This document shows positions 33,223-43,357 of a stretch of DNA of 64,000 bases, piece by piece; the first letter of the stretch is position 1, and each line of letters begins with the position of its first letter. A model generated the notes under the pieces. It was given only the letters and a program-made list of their open reading frames with translations, did no database searches and was not told where the DNA came from. The position numbers and the translations under genes are program-made. Source of the DNA: Caldithrix abyssi DSM 13497. GTDB lineage: Bacteria > Electryoneota > AABM5-125-24 > Hatepunaeales > Hatepunaeaceae. The stretch spans positions 25,060 through 89,059 of the forward strand of contig CAMBDS010000008.1 in NCBI GenBank assembly GCA_945865405.1, written 5' to 3'.

Positions 33223-35862
33223 TTATGGTTTAGAGATGGCGTTGTCAAATTTCTGACCGTCAGAGTGGTTATACGTAAAATCGAGCTTACCATCTCCCCC
33301 AGTTATGGAAATTTGATCGCCTGAGCGAATTGACTCGCCAATGATGGCGCGACTCACTACGGTCTCGATATTGTGCACGATAAATCGCTTAAGAGGCCTT
33401 GCTCCGTAAACGGGATCCCAAGCTTCGCGGACGATCAGATCTGCGGCTGAATCATCGATTGAGAGCGAGATGCCCTGACTTGCGAGACGACGGCTGAGTA
33501 GCTCAATCTGAAGCAGGACGATCTTTCGCATTGCTGCTTCATCCAGAGTCTCGAACTGGATAATGTCGTCGATTCGATTGAGGAATTCAGGGGGGAAGTG
33601 GGACTTAAGGCAGAGCAGTACCTCTTTCTCGATGCGCAATCGGTCAGATTGATTATTGGTTTCTTCAAGCAATAAATCGGATCCGATGTTTGAGGTCATT
33701 ATGACGATAGTGTTTCTAAAGTCAACGGTGCGACCCTGTCCATCAGTCAAGCGACCATCGTCAAGGAGTTGAAGAAGAACGGTGAAGACTTCGCGGTGGG
33801 CTTTCTCGATTTCGTCGAAGAGGATTACTGCATAAGCTTTGTGGCGAATCTTCTCGGTCAGTTGCCCACCTTCTTCGTAGCCGACGTATCCTGGTGGCGC
33901 GCCGATTAGTCTTGCAACCGAATGGCGCTCTTGATATTCGGACATATCGATGCGGACGAGGGCATCTTCGCTGTCGAAGATAGCCTCGGCAAGGGCACGA
34001 GCGAGTTCGGTTTTGCCGACGCCAGTGGGGCCGAGGAAAATGAACGAACCGATAGGCCGGTGAGGGTCTTTGATTCCGGCGCGAGAACGGAGGACGGCGT
34101 CAGCGACGGCAAGGACGGCAGTATCCTGGCCGATGACGCGATTGTGAAGTATTTCGTCGAGATGGAGAAGCTTGTCGCGCTCGCCCTGAAGAAGTCGTTT
34201 GACGGGGATGCCCGTCCAGTTACCGACGATGCGGGCGATCTCCTCCTCAGTCACTTCCTCCTTCAATAATTTGTCGTTTCCAACCGCCATTTGAGCCTCG
34301 ATCTCGTGAAGCTCCTTGGCGAGAGAATTCAATTTGCCGTATTTAAGCTCAGCGGCTTTGTTGAGGTCGTAGTCGCGCTCGGCTTGATCGACCGCGGCGC
34401 GGGTCTGCTCGATTTCAGCGCGCAGATCTCTCGCTTTATGGATCGTCTTCTTTTCTTTTTCCCAAATCTCCTTCAGACGGCCGAAGCGGAGGCTTAGCAC
34501 CTCGAGTTCGTCCTGAATAACTTTCAGTCGATCTCGTGAACCGGAGTCTTTTTCACGGCGGAGGCCTTCTCTTTCTATCTGAAGCTGTGTGATGCGCCTA
34601 GTCATGTCGTCAAGTTCTGTCGGCATGGAGTCGATCTCGGTGCGGATCAAGGCGGCGGCCTCGTCGATCAGGTCGATGGCTTTATCCGGAAGGAAGCGAC
34701 TCGTGATGTAGCGATCAGAGAGGACAACTGCCGAAACGAGTGCTGCGTCTTGAATCCGAACACCGTGATGAACCTCGAATTTCTCGCGGAGGCCTCGTAA
34801 TATTGAGATAGAGTCCTCGACAGTTGGAGGCTCGACCAAAACCGTCTGGAAACGTCGGGCGAGCGCGGGGTCCTTTTCAATATGCTTGTGGTACTCGTCG
34901 AGAGTCGTCGCCCCAATGCAATGCAATTCGCCACGAGCGAGGAGCGGTTTCATGATGTTGCCAGCGTCCATTGAACCCTCTGCGCGACCGGCTCCGACGA
35001 CGTTGTGCAGCTCATCGATGAAGAGGATGATCTGGCCCTCTGACTTTTCGACTTCCTTTAGGACGGCTTTTAGTCGCTCCTCGAACTCGCCGCGGAACTT
35101 GGCTCCAGCGACAACGGAGGCGATATCCAACGCCCAGACGATTTTCTGGAGGAGACTCGCCGGGACATCGCCGCGGAGGATACGCTGGGCGAGACCTTCG
35201 ACGATGGCGGTTTTGCCGACACCGGGCTCGCCGATCAGGACGGGATTGTTCTTGGTTCGACGCGAGAGGATGCGAATCACTCGACGGATCTCCTCATCAC
35301 GCCCGATGACCGGGTCAAGCTTGCCCCGGCGAGCATCCGAAACGAGGTCGCGACCGTATTTCTCTAATGCTTCGTAGGTCTGCTCAGGGTTAGCGGACGT
35401 GATGCGTTGATTGCCGCGCATAGCGGTTAAGGCTTGAAGAACTTTATCGTGAGTGATGTTGAACTTCGCCATCAGTTGGCTTGCAGGACGGTGTTTGTCC
35501 ATCCCGGTCAGTGCGAGCAGGATATGCTCGGCGGAGATGTACTCGTCCTTCATGCGGGTAGCTTCGTCGTGAGCACTTACGAGCAGTCTCTCAAGATCGG
35601 GTGAGATGTAGATCTTTCCGACTTCGGCACCGGGGCCACTTACGCGGGGGAGCCGGGCGATAGCTTGCCCTGTTGCTTCGGAAAACTCAGCGAAGTTTAT
35701 GCCGAGTTTTTGCAGTATTTTAACTGCAATACCTTCGTTAGAGTCGGTTAGCGCGGCGAGGAAGTGCTCGGGTTCAATTTGCTGATGTCCTGCTTCAACT
35801 GCCTTCGCTTGAGCAACAGCGAACGCCTGCTGAGTTCGTTCTGTGAAGTTATTCTGGTTCAT
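33223..35862 (-). CDS. clpB: ATP-dependent disaggregase ClpB
   Basis: 879 aa. Clp N-domain (1-145), first AAA+ domain with Walker [17 protein letters not shown] (about 204), a coiled-coil middle domain (about 410-530; [20 protein letters not shown]), second AAA+ domain with [16 protein letters not shown] (about 608) and DEIEKAH. It rescues aggregated proteins together with DnaK. The C-terminal tail after 850 is a little longer than usual. ATG 35862 is preferred; the frame opens at a TTG three codons earlier. Neighbour of hsp20 on the same strand, from which it is separated by a terminator (35932-35965). Confidence 0.97.
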   Translation of the reverse strand: MNQNNFTERTQQAFAVAQAKAVEAGHQQIEPEHFLAALTDSNEGIAVKILQKLGINFAEFSEATGQAIARLPRVSGPGAEVGKIYISPDLERLLVSAHDEATRMKDEYISAEHILLALTGMDKHRPASQLMAKFNITHDKVLQALTAMRGNQRITSANPEQTYEALEKYGRDLVSDARRGKLDPVIGRDEEIRRVIRILSRRTKNNPVLIGEPGVGKTAIVEGLAQRILRGDVPASLLQKIVWALDIASVVAGAKFRGEFEERLKAVLKEVEKSEGQIILFIDELHNVVGAGRAEGSMDAGNIMKPLLARGELHCIGATTLDEYHKHIEKDPALARRFQTVLVEPPTVEDSISILRGLREKFEVHHGVRIQDAALVSAVVLSDRYITSRFLPDKAIDLIDEAAALIRTEIDSMPTELDDMTRRITQLQIEREGLRREKDSGSRDRLKVIQDELEVLSLRFGRLKEIWEKEKKTIHKARDLRAEIEQTRAAVDQAERDYDLNKAAELKYGKLNSLAKELHEIEAQMAVGNDKLLKEEVTEEEIARIVGNWTGIPVKRLLQGERDKLLHLDEILHNRVIGQDTAVLAVADAVLRSRAGIKDPHRPIGSFIFLGPTGVGKTELARALAEAIFDSEDALVRIDMSEYQERHSVARLIGAPPGYVGYEEGGQLTEKIRHKAYAVILFDEIEKAHREVFTVLLQLLDDGRLTDGQGRTVDFRNTIVIMTSNIGSDLLLEETNNQSDRLRIEKEVLLCLKSHFPPEFLNRIDDIIQFETLDEAAMRKIVLLQIELLSRRLASQGISLSIDDSAADLIVREAWDPVYGARPLKRFIVHNIETVVSRAIIGESIRSGDQISITGGDGKLDFTYNHSDGQKFDNAISKP

Positions 35863-35931
35863 CCGATGCAATTTCCTGATATTCGGTTGAAAACTTTCGT
35901 AATACTTAATAACGATTCATGCCGGGTCAAA

Positions 35932-35965
35932 ACAAAGCGTCGCCGGTTCCCCAACGACGCTTTGT
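35932..35965 (-). terminator. Terminator between hsp20 and clpB
   Basis: ACAAAGCGTCG and CGACGCTTTGT, an 11-bp perfect stem, followed on the minus strand by TTTTGACC. It separates the two heat-shock transcripts. Confidence 0.75.
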
Positions 35966-35994
35966 AAGAATGCGTGCCTTACGAGACATGAAGA

Positions 35995-36453
35995 TTAGTT
36001 GATTTTTACTTCAATTTGCGTAGGTTTTGCGACCTCAGCCTTGGGCAAAGTGACGGTCAGGACGCCATTTTTGAATGTCGCGTCGATTTTCGTTCCGTCA
36101 ATTTGAGTTGGGAACTGAAATCTACGGCGGAACTGACCAAAATGTCGTTCGCTAAGGAAGAGGTTTTGTTCCTTTTGCCCGGTCGAATTTTGTTTTTCAC
36201 CGGAGATGGTGAGGATGTTCTCCTGAAGTTCAACCTTCACATCTTCGCGTGTAAGGCCGGCAAGCTCGGCGGTCACCTCGTATTTATCGTCTGACTCGGT
36301 CAGATTGACTCTGGGCGACCAAGTGACGGTTCGACCTTCTTCGGAGTTTTCTGCCAAGGCATCGCCGAACTCTCGACTGAGGTGACGCTGGAGAATTGAT
36401 AAACCCGCGAATGGATTTGCGTGGCGGGTTGGCTGGCAGTTTACAAGTGTCAT
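35995..36453 (-). CDS. Hsp20/alpha-crystallin small heat shock protein
   Basis: 152 aa. Alpha-crystallin domain from about residue 45 to 140: SPRVNLTESDDKYEVTAELA, a middle block with LTISGEKQ, and the closing FKNGVLTVTLPKAE with the conserved GVL motif. The C-terminal QIEVKIN provides the I-x-V/I anchor for oligomers. It holds unfolding proteins for ClpB and DnaK. The start ATG 36453 follows AAAGGAAAATAATC. The upstream region contains a sigma-54-type promoter (36537-36553), so expression is probably under an RpoN activator rather than a CIRCE or sigma-32 system. Confidence 0.96.
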   Translation of the reverse strand: MTLVNCQPTRHANPFAGLSILQRHLSREFGDALAENSEEGRTVTWSPRVNLTESDDKYEVTAELAGLTREDVKVELQENILTISGEKQNSTGQKEQNLFLSERHFGQFRRRFQFPTQIDGTKIDATFKNGVLTVTLPKAEVAKPTQIEVKIN

Positions 36454-36536
36454 GATTATTTTCCTTTGCTTTTGGATAGATTATTTTTGCATTGACTGAA
36501 TTTGTCTGCCGATGCATGACTGTTTGAATTTGTAAA

Positions 36537-36553
36537 AGCAATCGTTGTGCCAA
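36537..36553 (-). promoter_or_regulatory. Sigma-54 (RpoN) promoter of hsp20
   Basis: Minus strand TTGGCAC-AACGA-TTGCTT. The invariant GG (-24) and GC (-12) are separated by exactly 10 nt, as the sigma-54 consensus demands. It is about 85 nt upstream of the hsp20 ATG. Confidence 0.8.
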
Positions 36554-36695
36554 TTGAATAATATATTGGTAATTAATGCATTGAATAGGGTTTGTCTCGA
36601 ATGGAAAGACGACTTCTGTCATTTAAGGTATTACTTACTGTCATAATGGCAGAATGTAAGTTATTTTGTGGCAGGAATTATCGTGGAAATTGATC

Positions 36696-36726
36696 TTGAC
36701 AGAAGGCAAAGCAGTTCGTACCTTTG
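36696..36726 (+). promoter_or_regulatory. TTGACA-N17-TACCTTTG promoter of the C25 cargo
   Basis: TTGACA at 36696-36701, TACCTTTG at 36719-36726. Fits both the sigma-70 -35 and the Bacteroidota TAnnTTTG -7 element. Confidence 0.6.
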
Positions 36727-36782
36727 CTTGTATCATAAACAGACAAATAATCGGGGGCGAAAATCAAAAAGGGAGAATTCTG

Positions 36783-39700
36783 ATGAGGCTCATCATTCCG
36801 GCGGCTCTTAGCTGCCTACTGTGCGCGACACTGTTTGGCGCGCCTGCACTGAACATTTTGACGACTGAGGCACTCTTTTCGTCTGCTTCAAGTGCGTTGA
36901 TTGCCGTTGACGTCCCGGAACCGACTCTTTCGATTCTGGACCGGGGTGAGAATGGTGATGCGGTTTATGTAGAGATTTCCGGCGCATTGCCTGATTTCGA
37001 CCAGACCGGGATTGTCCTGCCTACCATCACAAAATTGATAGCAGTTCCTGCTGGCCATAGAGCTGTTGCTCGATTGAAGAGCGCCAACTTGCGCGAGTTT
37101 TCAGTCGATGCAATGATACCGCGAGATCGTATGGAAAGGGTGTTACGCCCAGTCGAAGAGCCTAGTGCCGTTGAGGTTGGTGAGGCTGGCTGGATGCGCT
37201 GGATGAGAGTTGCTCCTGTGATTATCAGACCTGCACGGTACGATGCTGCCACCAATACGATTCAGGTTGCCGAAAGTATGGAATTGGAGTTTGACTTTGT
37301 GCCGGACGGTAGTTCAATGAATGCAGGCGCAGATAAAGAGAAGTATTATTCACTCGATTTTGCCGACTTCTTCCGTGAAATGGTGCTTAACCCTAATGAA
37401 ATGCCCAATATTTTACCGGGTGGCAGGGTTGTAACCAGAGGCACCTATCTTGTTATTACCGACTCTGTGCTTGTGCAGTACACGACACAGTTTGCCGACT
37501 GGAAACGCGCCAAAGGTTTCAACGTCGTCGTCGCACCGATTGCGCACGGAGCGGAATCAGCAGAGTCAATTCGCGATTACATTGTGAATGCATATCTTAA
37601 TTGGGATCGTCCTCCTGAATATGTCCTCTTGTTAGGTGATGTTCACATCATTCCACCATTCCAGATTCGCAATCCCTTTCCCGGCATAAATGAGATCGAT
37701 GCGACAGATTTGAACTTTGGTTTAGTGAACGGAGATGATTACTTCCCGGATATTTTGATTGGAAGGGTCAGCTCAGACTCACCGAGCCCTGCAATTGCTC
37801 AGAATTATTTTGCGAGATTAATCAGGCACGAAAAGGATGCACTGAATTTCCCGCCTGATGCTTTCAATAGGGCAGTAGTATTTGCCGGAAACCGCGGCGA
37901 TGGAAATTCTGTTGTTCTGAGTCCGGTTGAAACCTCTGAGTGGCTTGCTGAGCGACTTCGCGAAAAAGGTTATGAAGTCTATACTCAGATGTGGCGCAAA
38001 GTGGGAGACAATGATGATCCCGGTACTATTGTTGAGGCGATCAATCGGGGCGTCAATATTGTTTCCTATCGTGGCTGGGCTGACGCGCACGGAACGCATT
38101 ACCCGCGTTTTTATACCGAAGACCTCGACCGCCTGAATAATGGGCCACTTTTGCCCGTCTTCACCTTTTTCGTTTGCAATACGGGTGATTACGACAATGA
38201 GAATCGTCAACTCTGTTTTGGCGAGTATGCCATCAGCAGAGGTGGCAGACAGAACCCAACCGGTGCCATTGACTTCTATGGCCCGTCGGATTTGCACACC
38301 AAGACAACTTTCAACAATTCGATGCTGGCGGGGTACTATCAAGGGTTACTGTATCAGAACCTCCGCGTATTTTCGCTGTTGACGTTGCGATCGAAGATGG
38401 AAGTTTGGAGAACTAACCCGCATTTACGCGTACAGGGTGGCGACCAGAATTTCGTTGAATTCTATTTCAGCGTTTATAACAACCTTGGCGATCCGGAGAC
38501 AACAGTTTACTTCAGACGTCCGGGAAGACTGGCTGTTACTGCCCCGCAGGCAATGGCAGTTGGCGAAACAAGGGCACAATTTGTCGTTCGTGACGAAAGT
38601 GGGAATCCGATCAAGGGTGCACTTGTTACTCTTCTAAAAGGCAACGAGACCAATCTTTCGATCATGACAGATCATACTGGCACGGCCTTAGCCCCAGTCA
38701 ATCTTGACACTCCCGATACACTTCGCGTGATGGTTCAGGCACACCAGTTCGCACCGGCCCAGCTTAAAATTCCAGTATCTGCCAATGCCAGACTGGTTGG
38801 ATTTGATGGTGTAGTAGTGCGAGATGAGCAGGGCGGACAAAGGTTAACGGCCGGATCGCCAGTAGATTTGACGATTACTTTGAGAAACTTTGGTACCAGT
38901 TTTGTAAATACGGTTAGCGCCACTCTCAGTTCGCCATTGGAGGGAGTCGAGATACTTCAGGCAGAGAGCAACTTTGGAGATATTGCTGTTGGTTCGGCTA
39001 CGGCATCGGAAGCAATGTTTCGCATTCACGTTTCTGCCGCAATAAACCATAATGCCAACATCCCGCTGGTTCTTGCCATCCACGACAGTCAAGGCGACCA
39101 TCCGGCGGCACTGTTCCGTCTGGTTGTTTCCAATGGGATGATAGCCTATCGTGGCCATCAATTCGAATCCGAGTTCCTTAGCCCCGGCTCAACCGAAAAT
39201 CTGGTAATTTCCATTGAGAATTGGAGCGTCCTGCCTATAGAGGGGTTGCGCGCATCGCTGAATTGCTTCGACAATTCTCTGGAAATCATAGACAATGAGA
39301 CAACTTTTGGTGATGTTGCCGCAGGAGCGAGCACAACATCTGCCAATGATCCTTTCAGGGTAACGTTGCGCGCGGGGACTGCTATTGGAAGAGAGATTCC
39401 GTTAAGGGTTCATCTGTTCGATGGTGAAGGCACTCTGTTGGATATCCTATTCTTCAATATTGTTGCGGGTGATCCCGGTCCAACCGATCCGGTCGGGCCC
39501 GATGGCTACGGATACTTCGCCTACGATGACGTCGATCAAGCCTATGGAGAGCATCCGACCTACGAATGGGTGGAACTTGATCCTGCTTTTGGCGGCTCGA
39601 ACGGCACAGAACATATCGTGGACGACGATTCAACATTCTCACTCCAATTGCCATTTACGTTCAAGTTTTACGGGGTTGAGTACGAACAAATTGCCGTTTG

Positions 39701-40496
39701 TTCTAATGGGTGGGCGAGCTTTGAGCATACTGAAGCTTGGGATTTTAACAACTGGCCAATACTCTCGCCACTTGGACCTCACTCGATGATCTGCCCGCTT
39801 TGGGAGGATTTAGTTGGTCGAAGATCAGGTGCAACCCGTGAGAATATGAAAATCTATCATAGCTATGACGAAGCCAATCATCGCTTCATCGTCGAGTGGA
39901 GTCGCTCAGTTGCCCGTTCGGGAGGTGATGTCGATTATACCGAGACGTTTGAAGTGATATTATTTGATCCTGCGTTCAGAAATACGCCTACCGGTGACGG
40001 AGAAATACTCTTCCAGTATGAAGAAGTTCATGTCGTCGATCGTGGAAATGTACCGTTTGATTATTCGACCATAGGCATTCAGGACTGGAACCATTCACAG
40101 GGAATCGGATTGACGTTCGCGAACATTTCGCACCCCTCGGCGGCTGAGTTCACGTCAGGTAGAGCGATACTCTTCACGACCAACCCGCCTGATAATTTCC
40201 TAGGATCGAAGTCATTTGAGAGCGTGGTCCCTCAGGACTTCGTGTTGGGCGAGGCTTTCCCGAATCCCTTTAATGCTCGAACATCGGTCGAATTTGCAAT
40301 TCCTCGATCAGGGGAATTGAAGGCGGGAATTTACGATCTGAATGGCAGATTTCTCTTGAATGTCGGCGCAGGCAATTACAAGGCCGGTTCGCATAGGCTG
40401 GAGTTCGATGCGGCGAACCTACCGACAGGTATGTACCTTTTACGAGTTGAAATCGCCGGGTATTCCTGCCAGAGGAAGCTGACCCTGTTGAAATAG
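36783..40496 (+). CDS. C25 (gingipain)-family secreted protein, T9SS cargo
   Basis: 1237 aa. Signal peptide MRLIIPAALSCLLCATLFGA. A C25 propeptide-like domain (to about 200) precedes the C25 caspase-like fold (about 215-600): TYLVITDS, LLLGDVHIIPP, SYRGWADAHG and FVCNTGDYDN with Cys465. Gingipains have Gly-His-Gly at the SYRGW position; here it is Gly-Trp-Ala, with a His at 436 further on, so activity is uncertain. Ig-like domains and a jelly-roll domain (FTFKFYGVEYEQIAVCSNGW) follow, then a T9SS sorting domain (EAFPNPFNARTSVEFAIP) ending LTLLK. ATG 36783 has GGGAGAA upstream; the longer frame from 36666 begins before the promoter. Confidence 0.9.
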   Translation: MRLIIPAALSCLLCATLFGAPALNILTTEALFSSASSALIAVDVPEPTLSILDRGENGDAVYVEISGALPDFDQTGIVLPTITKLIAVPAGHRAVARLKSANLREFSVDAMIPRDRMERVLRPVEEPSAVEVGEAGWMRWMRVAPVIIRPARYDAATNTIQVAESMELEFDFVPDGSSMNAGADKEKYYSLDFADFFREMVLNPNEMPNILPGGRVVTRGTYLVITDSVLVQYTTQFADWKRAKGFNVVVAPIAHGAESAESIRDYIVNAYLNWDRPPEYVLLLGDVHIIPPFQIRNPFPGINEIDATDLNFGLVNGDDYFPDILIGRVSSDSPSPAIAQNYFARLIRHEKDALNFPPDAFNRAVVFAGNRGDGNSVVLSPVETSEWLAERLREKGYEVYTQMWRKVGDNDDPGTIVEAINRGVNIVSYRGWADAHGTHYPRFYTEDLDRLNNGPLLPVFTFFVCNTGDYDNENRQLCFGEYAISRGGRQNPTGAIDFYGPSDLHTKTTFNNSMLAGYYQGLLYQNLRVFSLLTLRSKMEVWRTNPHLRVQGGDQNFVEFYFSVYNNLGDPETTVYFRRPGRLAVTAPQAMAVGETRAQFVVRDESGNPIKGALVTLLKGNETNLSIMTDHTGTALAPVNLDTPDTLRVMVQAHQFAPAQLKIPVSANARLVGFDGVVVRDEQGGQRLTAGSPVDLTITLRNFGTSFVNTVSATLSSPLEGVEILQAESNFGDIAVGSATASEAMFRIHVSAAINHNANIPLVLAIHDSQGDHPAALFRLVVSNGMIAYRGHQFESEFLSPGSTENLVISIENWSVLPIEGLRASLNCFDNSLEIIDNETTFGDVAAGASTTSANDPFRVTLRAGTAIGREIPLRVHLFDGEGTLLDILFFNIVAGDPGPTDPVGPDGYGYFAYDDVDQAYGEHPTYEWVELDPAFGGSNGTEHIVDDDSTFSLQLPFTFKFYGVEYEQIAVCSNGWASFEHTEAWDFNNWPILSPLGPHSMICPLWEDLVGRRSGATRENMKIYHSYDEANHRFIVEWSRSVARSGGDVDYTETFEVILFDPAFRNTPTGDGEILFQYEEVHVVDRGNVPFDYSTIGIQDWNHSQGIGLTFANISHPSAAEFTSGRAILFTTNPPDNFLGSKSFESVVPQDFVLGEAFPNPFNARTSVEFAIPRSGELKAGIYDLNGRFLLNVGAGNYKAGSHRLEFDAANLPTGMYLLRVEIAGYSCQRKLTLLK

Positions 40497-40550
40497 TAGA
40501 AACAGGGAGGGACGGAAAGAGTTCTATTCAAAGTCAAAAGTGGACTTCAA

Positions 40551-42524
40551 ATGAAAAATACCATCTTAATCGTTGCAGTGCTTTTAATCTCAAGCACTTC
40601 GCATGCGAAAGCAACTAGCAGTGTACGCGGTCCGAGTATAGTACCTGCGTATGAAACTATCGCACCAAACGATCTTCTGCAACGGAGGACACCGTTTCTG
40701 AATCCCCGCCGGATTGAACCGGGGCGAGACGATGTGATTCTCGGCGAGCAGAATGAGACAGGTAATACCTGGTATGATTACCATTCCAATGGCAGTGTCG
40801 GTAAAATGATCGCCGTCGATAATCAAGGAGGAGTTCACACTACCTGGATGGATCTTTACACTCCGGATGGAGGTTTTACGCGACAACAGAAGTATAATTA
40901 TCTGACAGGCGGAGCATGGTTGGAACAGGACGGTGTTCCTGCATCACCCGGTACTCGATCGGGATTTGGGAATATCGTTTTGACTCGGGAAGAGGAGCAA
41001 CGCGCAGTTATTTTTTGCCACGCACTTGGAGTTGCACAGGGCGAAAACCCAACGACGGTGGTGTTAGTTGATTTCGGGACAGGCTGGGGAGCATTCGAAA
41101 GTTTTCTTCCGCCGAATTATGCAGAATTCAATAACTACTGGCCTATGGGAGTGGTCTCCCCGGGTGGGATGATCCACGTTCTTTATAACCGGAGTGGTGC
41201 AGATCTGATAAGTTATACAGGAACAGAATTCAGGGGTGGTCAACCCGAATTTCCTGATGTTCCAATCGAAATTTCGCCGACAAGCTTGAACACTTACAGG
41301 ATTGCTCAATCGCCACATAGCGAACGTGCTGCGATTACCTGGATCGCAAGCAGGGTCGGAATACCTCCGCCACCAGAGTATACTAATACTCGAGCTTACC
41401 AGCAGAACAACGATCTTTACCTTGTCTGGACAGATGACGGAGAACACTGGAATTTCGACAATCCTTTGAATGTCACCAACGTGATTCCCACTAATGCAGA
41501 TTTGGAAGAGCCCTATTCGTACGGGGATACTTTACGACCAGCGACGACTCACGATATTGTCTTCGATGCAGATGATAAAATTCACATTGTTTTCGAAGCG
41601 CTCGGAATGTGGGAAATGGCCGAATATGATCCTGAGGTGAATATTCCACCTGTAGATGGGTTGACAATCGATGCTTCGTTCCTCTTCCATTGGACAGAGG
41701 AAGATTGCACTATTACACCGGTTGCTGACGGCTGGTTCTCTCAATGTGTAGTTGACGAGAATGGTGATACACTTATCTGGCCGAATCCCGGCGCTTGGAA
41801 GACGAACACATGCAACCCGTCACTTGCCTATTCAGAGGATGGCGATCTGTACTGCGTTTTCAATTACTTTCCTTACGGTGATTACAACGATTACATCGGG
41901 GCTGGAAGATGTCACGGAGATGTAGCTGTCACAGTATCGGAAGATAATGGTGAGACCTGGTATTACCCGACAATGCTGGTGCAGACAAGCTCGCCATTGC
42001 CGGAGCCGGGCGAGGGGATGGCTGAAGAATATCCGACACTTGCAGAACGAGTCGATGAGAACCTGCATGTACTCTATATTCTGGATCACGAGGCGGGTAC
42101 AACAATTCAGGCATCAGATGCAGGGGCGGCGAATACACTAAATGAAGTCTATTACTTAAAGGTTCCTGTTGAGGAAGTCCTTCGCGACTCAATCTGGGAA
42201 GGCCCTGACTTTCACGTCAGCCCGCCGGAGTCGGTGCATGATGACGGGATTCAAAATCCGTTGGAGTTCAGACTCGCCGGAGCATATCCTAATCCGTTCA
42301 ACAGCACGACACGGATAGAGTATGACCTTGAAGTTCGCCAGACCATCGAGTTAGGAATTTATTCGACTACAGGTCAACAAGTTGCCAAACTGTTTTCTGG
42401 TGAATCTCTTCCAGGCCATCACCAGGTGACTCTGGATGCAATAGCCTTACCTGCGGGCGTATATGTTGTCAAACTCTCAAGCGGTAATCTTACCTCCAGT
42501 ATGAAGGTTGCACTGGTGAAGTAA
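40551..42524 (+). CDS. Secreted beta-propeller-like protein, T9SS cargo
   Basis: 657 aa with a signal peptide (MKNTILIVAVLLISSTSHAK). Residues about 60-540 are repeated strands with sialidase-like features, including repeated Asp/Asn-rich boxes (TWMDLYTPDGG, VTVSEDNGETWY, VWTDDGEHWNFDNP), so a six-bladed propeller is likely. No sialidase Arg triad or FRIP motif could be recognised. The T9SS sorting domain (GAYPNPFNSTTRIEYDLE) ends MKVALVK. It starts 54 nt after the C25 cargo on the same strand, so the two form an operon ended by the hairpin at 42574-42610. Confidence 0.87.
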   Translation: MKNTILIVAVLLISSTSHAKATSSVRGPSIVPAYETIAPNDLLQRRTPFLNPRRIEPGRDDVILGEQNETGNTWYDYHSNGSVGKMIAVDNQGGVHTTWMDLYTPDGGFTRQQKYNYLTGGAWLEQDGVPASPGTRSGFGNIVLTREEEQRAVIFCHALGVAQGENPTTVVLVDFGTGWGAFESFLPPNYAEFNNYWPMGVVSPGGMIHVLYNRSGADLISYTGTEFRGGQPEFPDVPIEISPTSLNTYRIAQSPHSERAAITWIASRVGIPPPPEYTNTRAYQQNNDLYLVWTDDGEHWNFDNPLNVTNVIPTNADLEEPYSYGDTLRPATTHDIVFDADDKIHIVFEALGMWEMAEYDPEVNIPPVDGLTIDASFLFHWTEEDCTITPVADGWFSQCVVDENGDTLIWPNPGAWKTNTCNPSLAYSEDGDLYCVFNYFPYGDYNDYIGAGRCHGDVAVTVSEDNGETWYYPTMLVQTSSPLPEPGEGMAEEYPTLAERVDENLHVLYILDHEAGTTIQASDAGAANTLNEVYYLKVPVEEVLRDSIWEGPDFHVSPPESVHDDGIQNPLEFRLAGAYPNPFNSTTRIEYDLEVRQTIELGIYSTTGQQVAKLFSGESLPGHHQVTLDAIALPAGVYVVKLSSGNLTSSMKVALVK

Positions 42525-42573
42525 TTATTGCGTCTGGTCTGGTTGTCAAAATAGGTGAGTAGGCTCTCAATAG

Positions 42574-42610
42574 ACAAGCCGTCATTCCAGTTTTAGGGAT
42601 GACGGCTTGT
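42574..42610. terminator. Bidirectional terminator hairpin
   Basis: ACAAGCCGTCAT and ATGACGGCTTGT, a 12-bp perfect stem around 13 nt. It lies between convergent genes (propeller cargo and anti-sigma). Confidence 0.7.
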
Positions 42611-42640
42611 TGGTTATGGGGATCATTAAGAAGTAGTTAG

Positions 42641-43318
42641 TTAGTCGTCTCTTAAGATGACTTGGGATGCAGTAATCAGGGTAACTGCCAAGAGCACAAC
42701 TATCATAGAAAGGTTAATATTTCCTTGCGTGAAGTAGTTACTTGAATGCTTCACCAAACTGTAGGCAACAGCAACCTCACCAGTTAGATGGGAGGCAATG
42801 TATGCCAAAGCTTTTAGAGATAAATCCTGAATGTTTGCGTACAGTGTGTAAGCCTTTGGGAACTGGGCAGCGAGAACTGCCGCTAAAGTAACGGCGGCGA
42901 CGGCCCAACTCCATTGACTAACACGGTCGACCTTATTGGCTTGAACTGTTATTGCTGGCAATCTTGCTGGTGCCGGGGTAAATGAGAGCTTTGATGCCAA
43001 CCGGGCTTCGAAACTCAAAGAGGGGGTCGGCAGGATTGCGGGAGCAATTGCCGTGCGAAAGCTTGGCTCAAGGATGGAAGCGGCCCGGCACTCGGGGCAC
43101 TTATTTATATGAAAAGTCAACCTGTTGTTGGTAGATGCGCTGACTACTGAAAGGTTATCGATTAAATCTAAAGCGTCATTGCAACTGATCTGCAACTCTC
43201 TGCATTCCAGACAGTTTTCCAGATGAGACTGGAGCAAAACCTTCTCGTCAGAAGTTAGCTTGGCACTCTGATTTTTAAGTCGAACCGCCTTGACGCAATC
43301 TAATGGTGAATTAGTCAT
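42641..43318 (-). CDS. Anti-sigma factor with zinc-finger (zf-HC2) domains
   Basis: 225 aa. Two zinc-finger-like segments, HLENCLECRELQ (about residues 32-43) and HINKCPECRA (about 68-77), each with His and a Cys pair as in anti-sigma ZAS domains. A second, hydrophobic part has one central segment (WSWAVAAVTLAAVLAAQF) and a C-terminal one (LSMIVVLLAVTLITASQVIL). The layout is that of membrane anti-sigma factors that hold an ECF sigma factor until a signal arrives. It starts 39 nt after the sigma gene's stop on the same strand. Confidence 0.88.
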   Translation of the reverse strand: MTNSPLDCVKAVRLKNQSAKLTSDEKVLLQSHLENCLECRELQISCNDALDLIDNLSVVSASTNNRLTFHINKCPECRAASILEPSFRTAIAPAILPTPSLSFEARLASKLSFTPAPARLPAITVQANKVDRVSQWSWAVAAVTLAAVLAAQFPKAYTLYANIQDLSLKALAYIASHLTGEVAVAYSLVKHSSNYFTQGNINLSMIVVLLAVTLITASQVILRDD

Positions 43319-43357
43319 TGCCGTTTACCGTCTTGATTCCAATATTCCGTAATTTTT

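Larger units (their letters stand above)
36454..36782. other. Divergent regulatory region hsp20 / C25 cargo
   Basis: 329 nt without a gene. On the minus strand it holds the sigma-54 promoter (36537-36553) and an upstream direct repeat ACTTCTGTCAT / ACTTACTGTCAT (36612-36622 and 36632-36643, plus-strand reading). On the plus strand it holds the promoter for the C25 cargo (36696-36726). Confidence 0.6.

Noticed and set aside
35872..36453. CIRCE or ROSE element for hsp20/clpB
   Set aside because: No TTAGCACTC-N9-GAGTGCTAA inverted repeat. The hairpin at 35932-35965 has a T-run and is better read as a terminator.
36284..36622. 112-aa minus-strand frame overlapping hsp20 and its upstream region
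   Set aside because: Overlaps hsp20 in another frame and spans the sigma-54 promoter; no domain.
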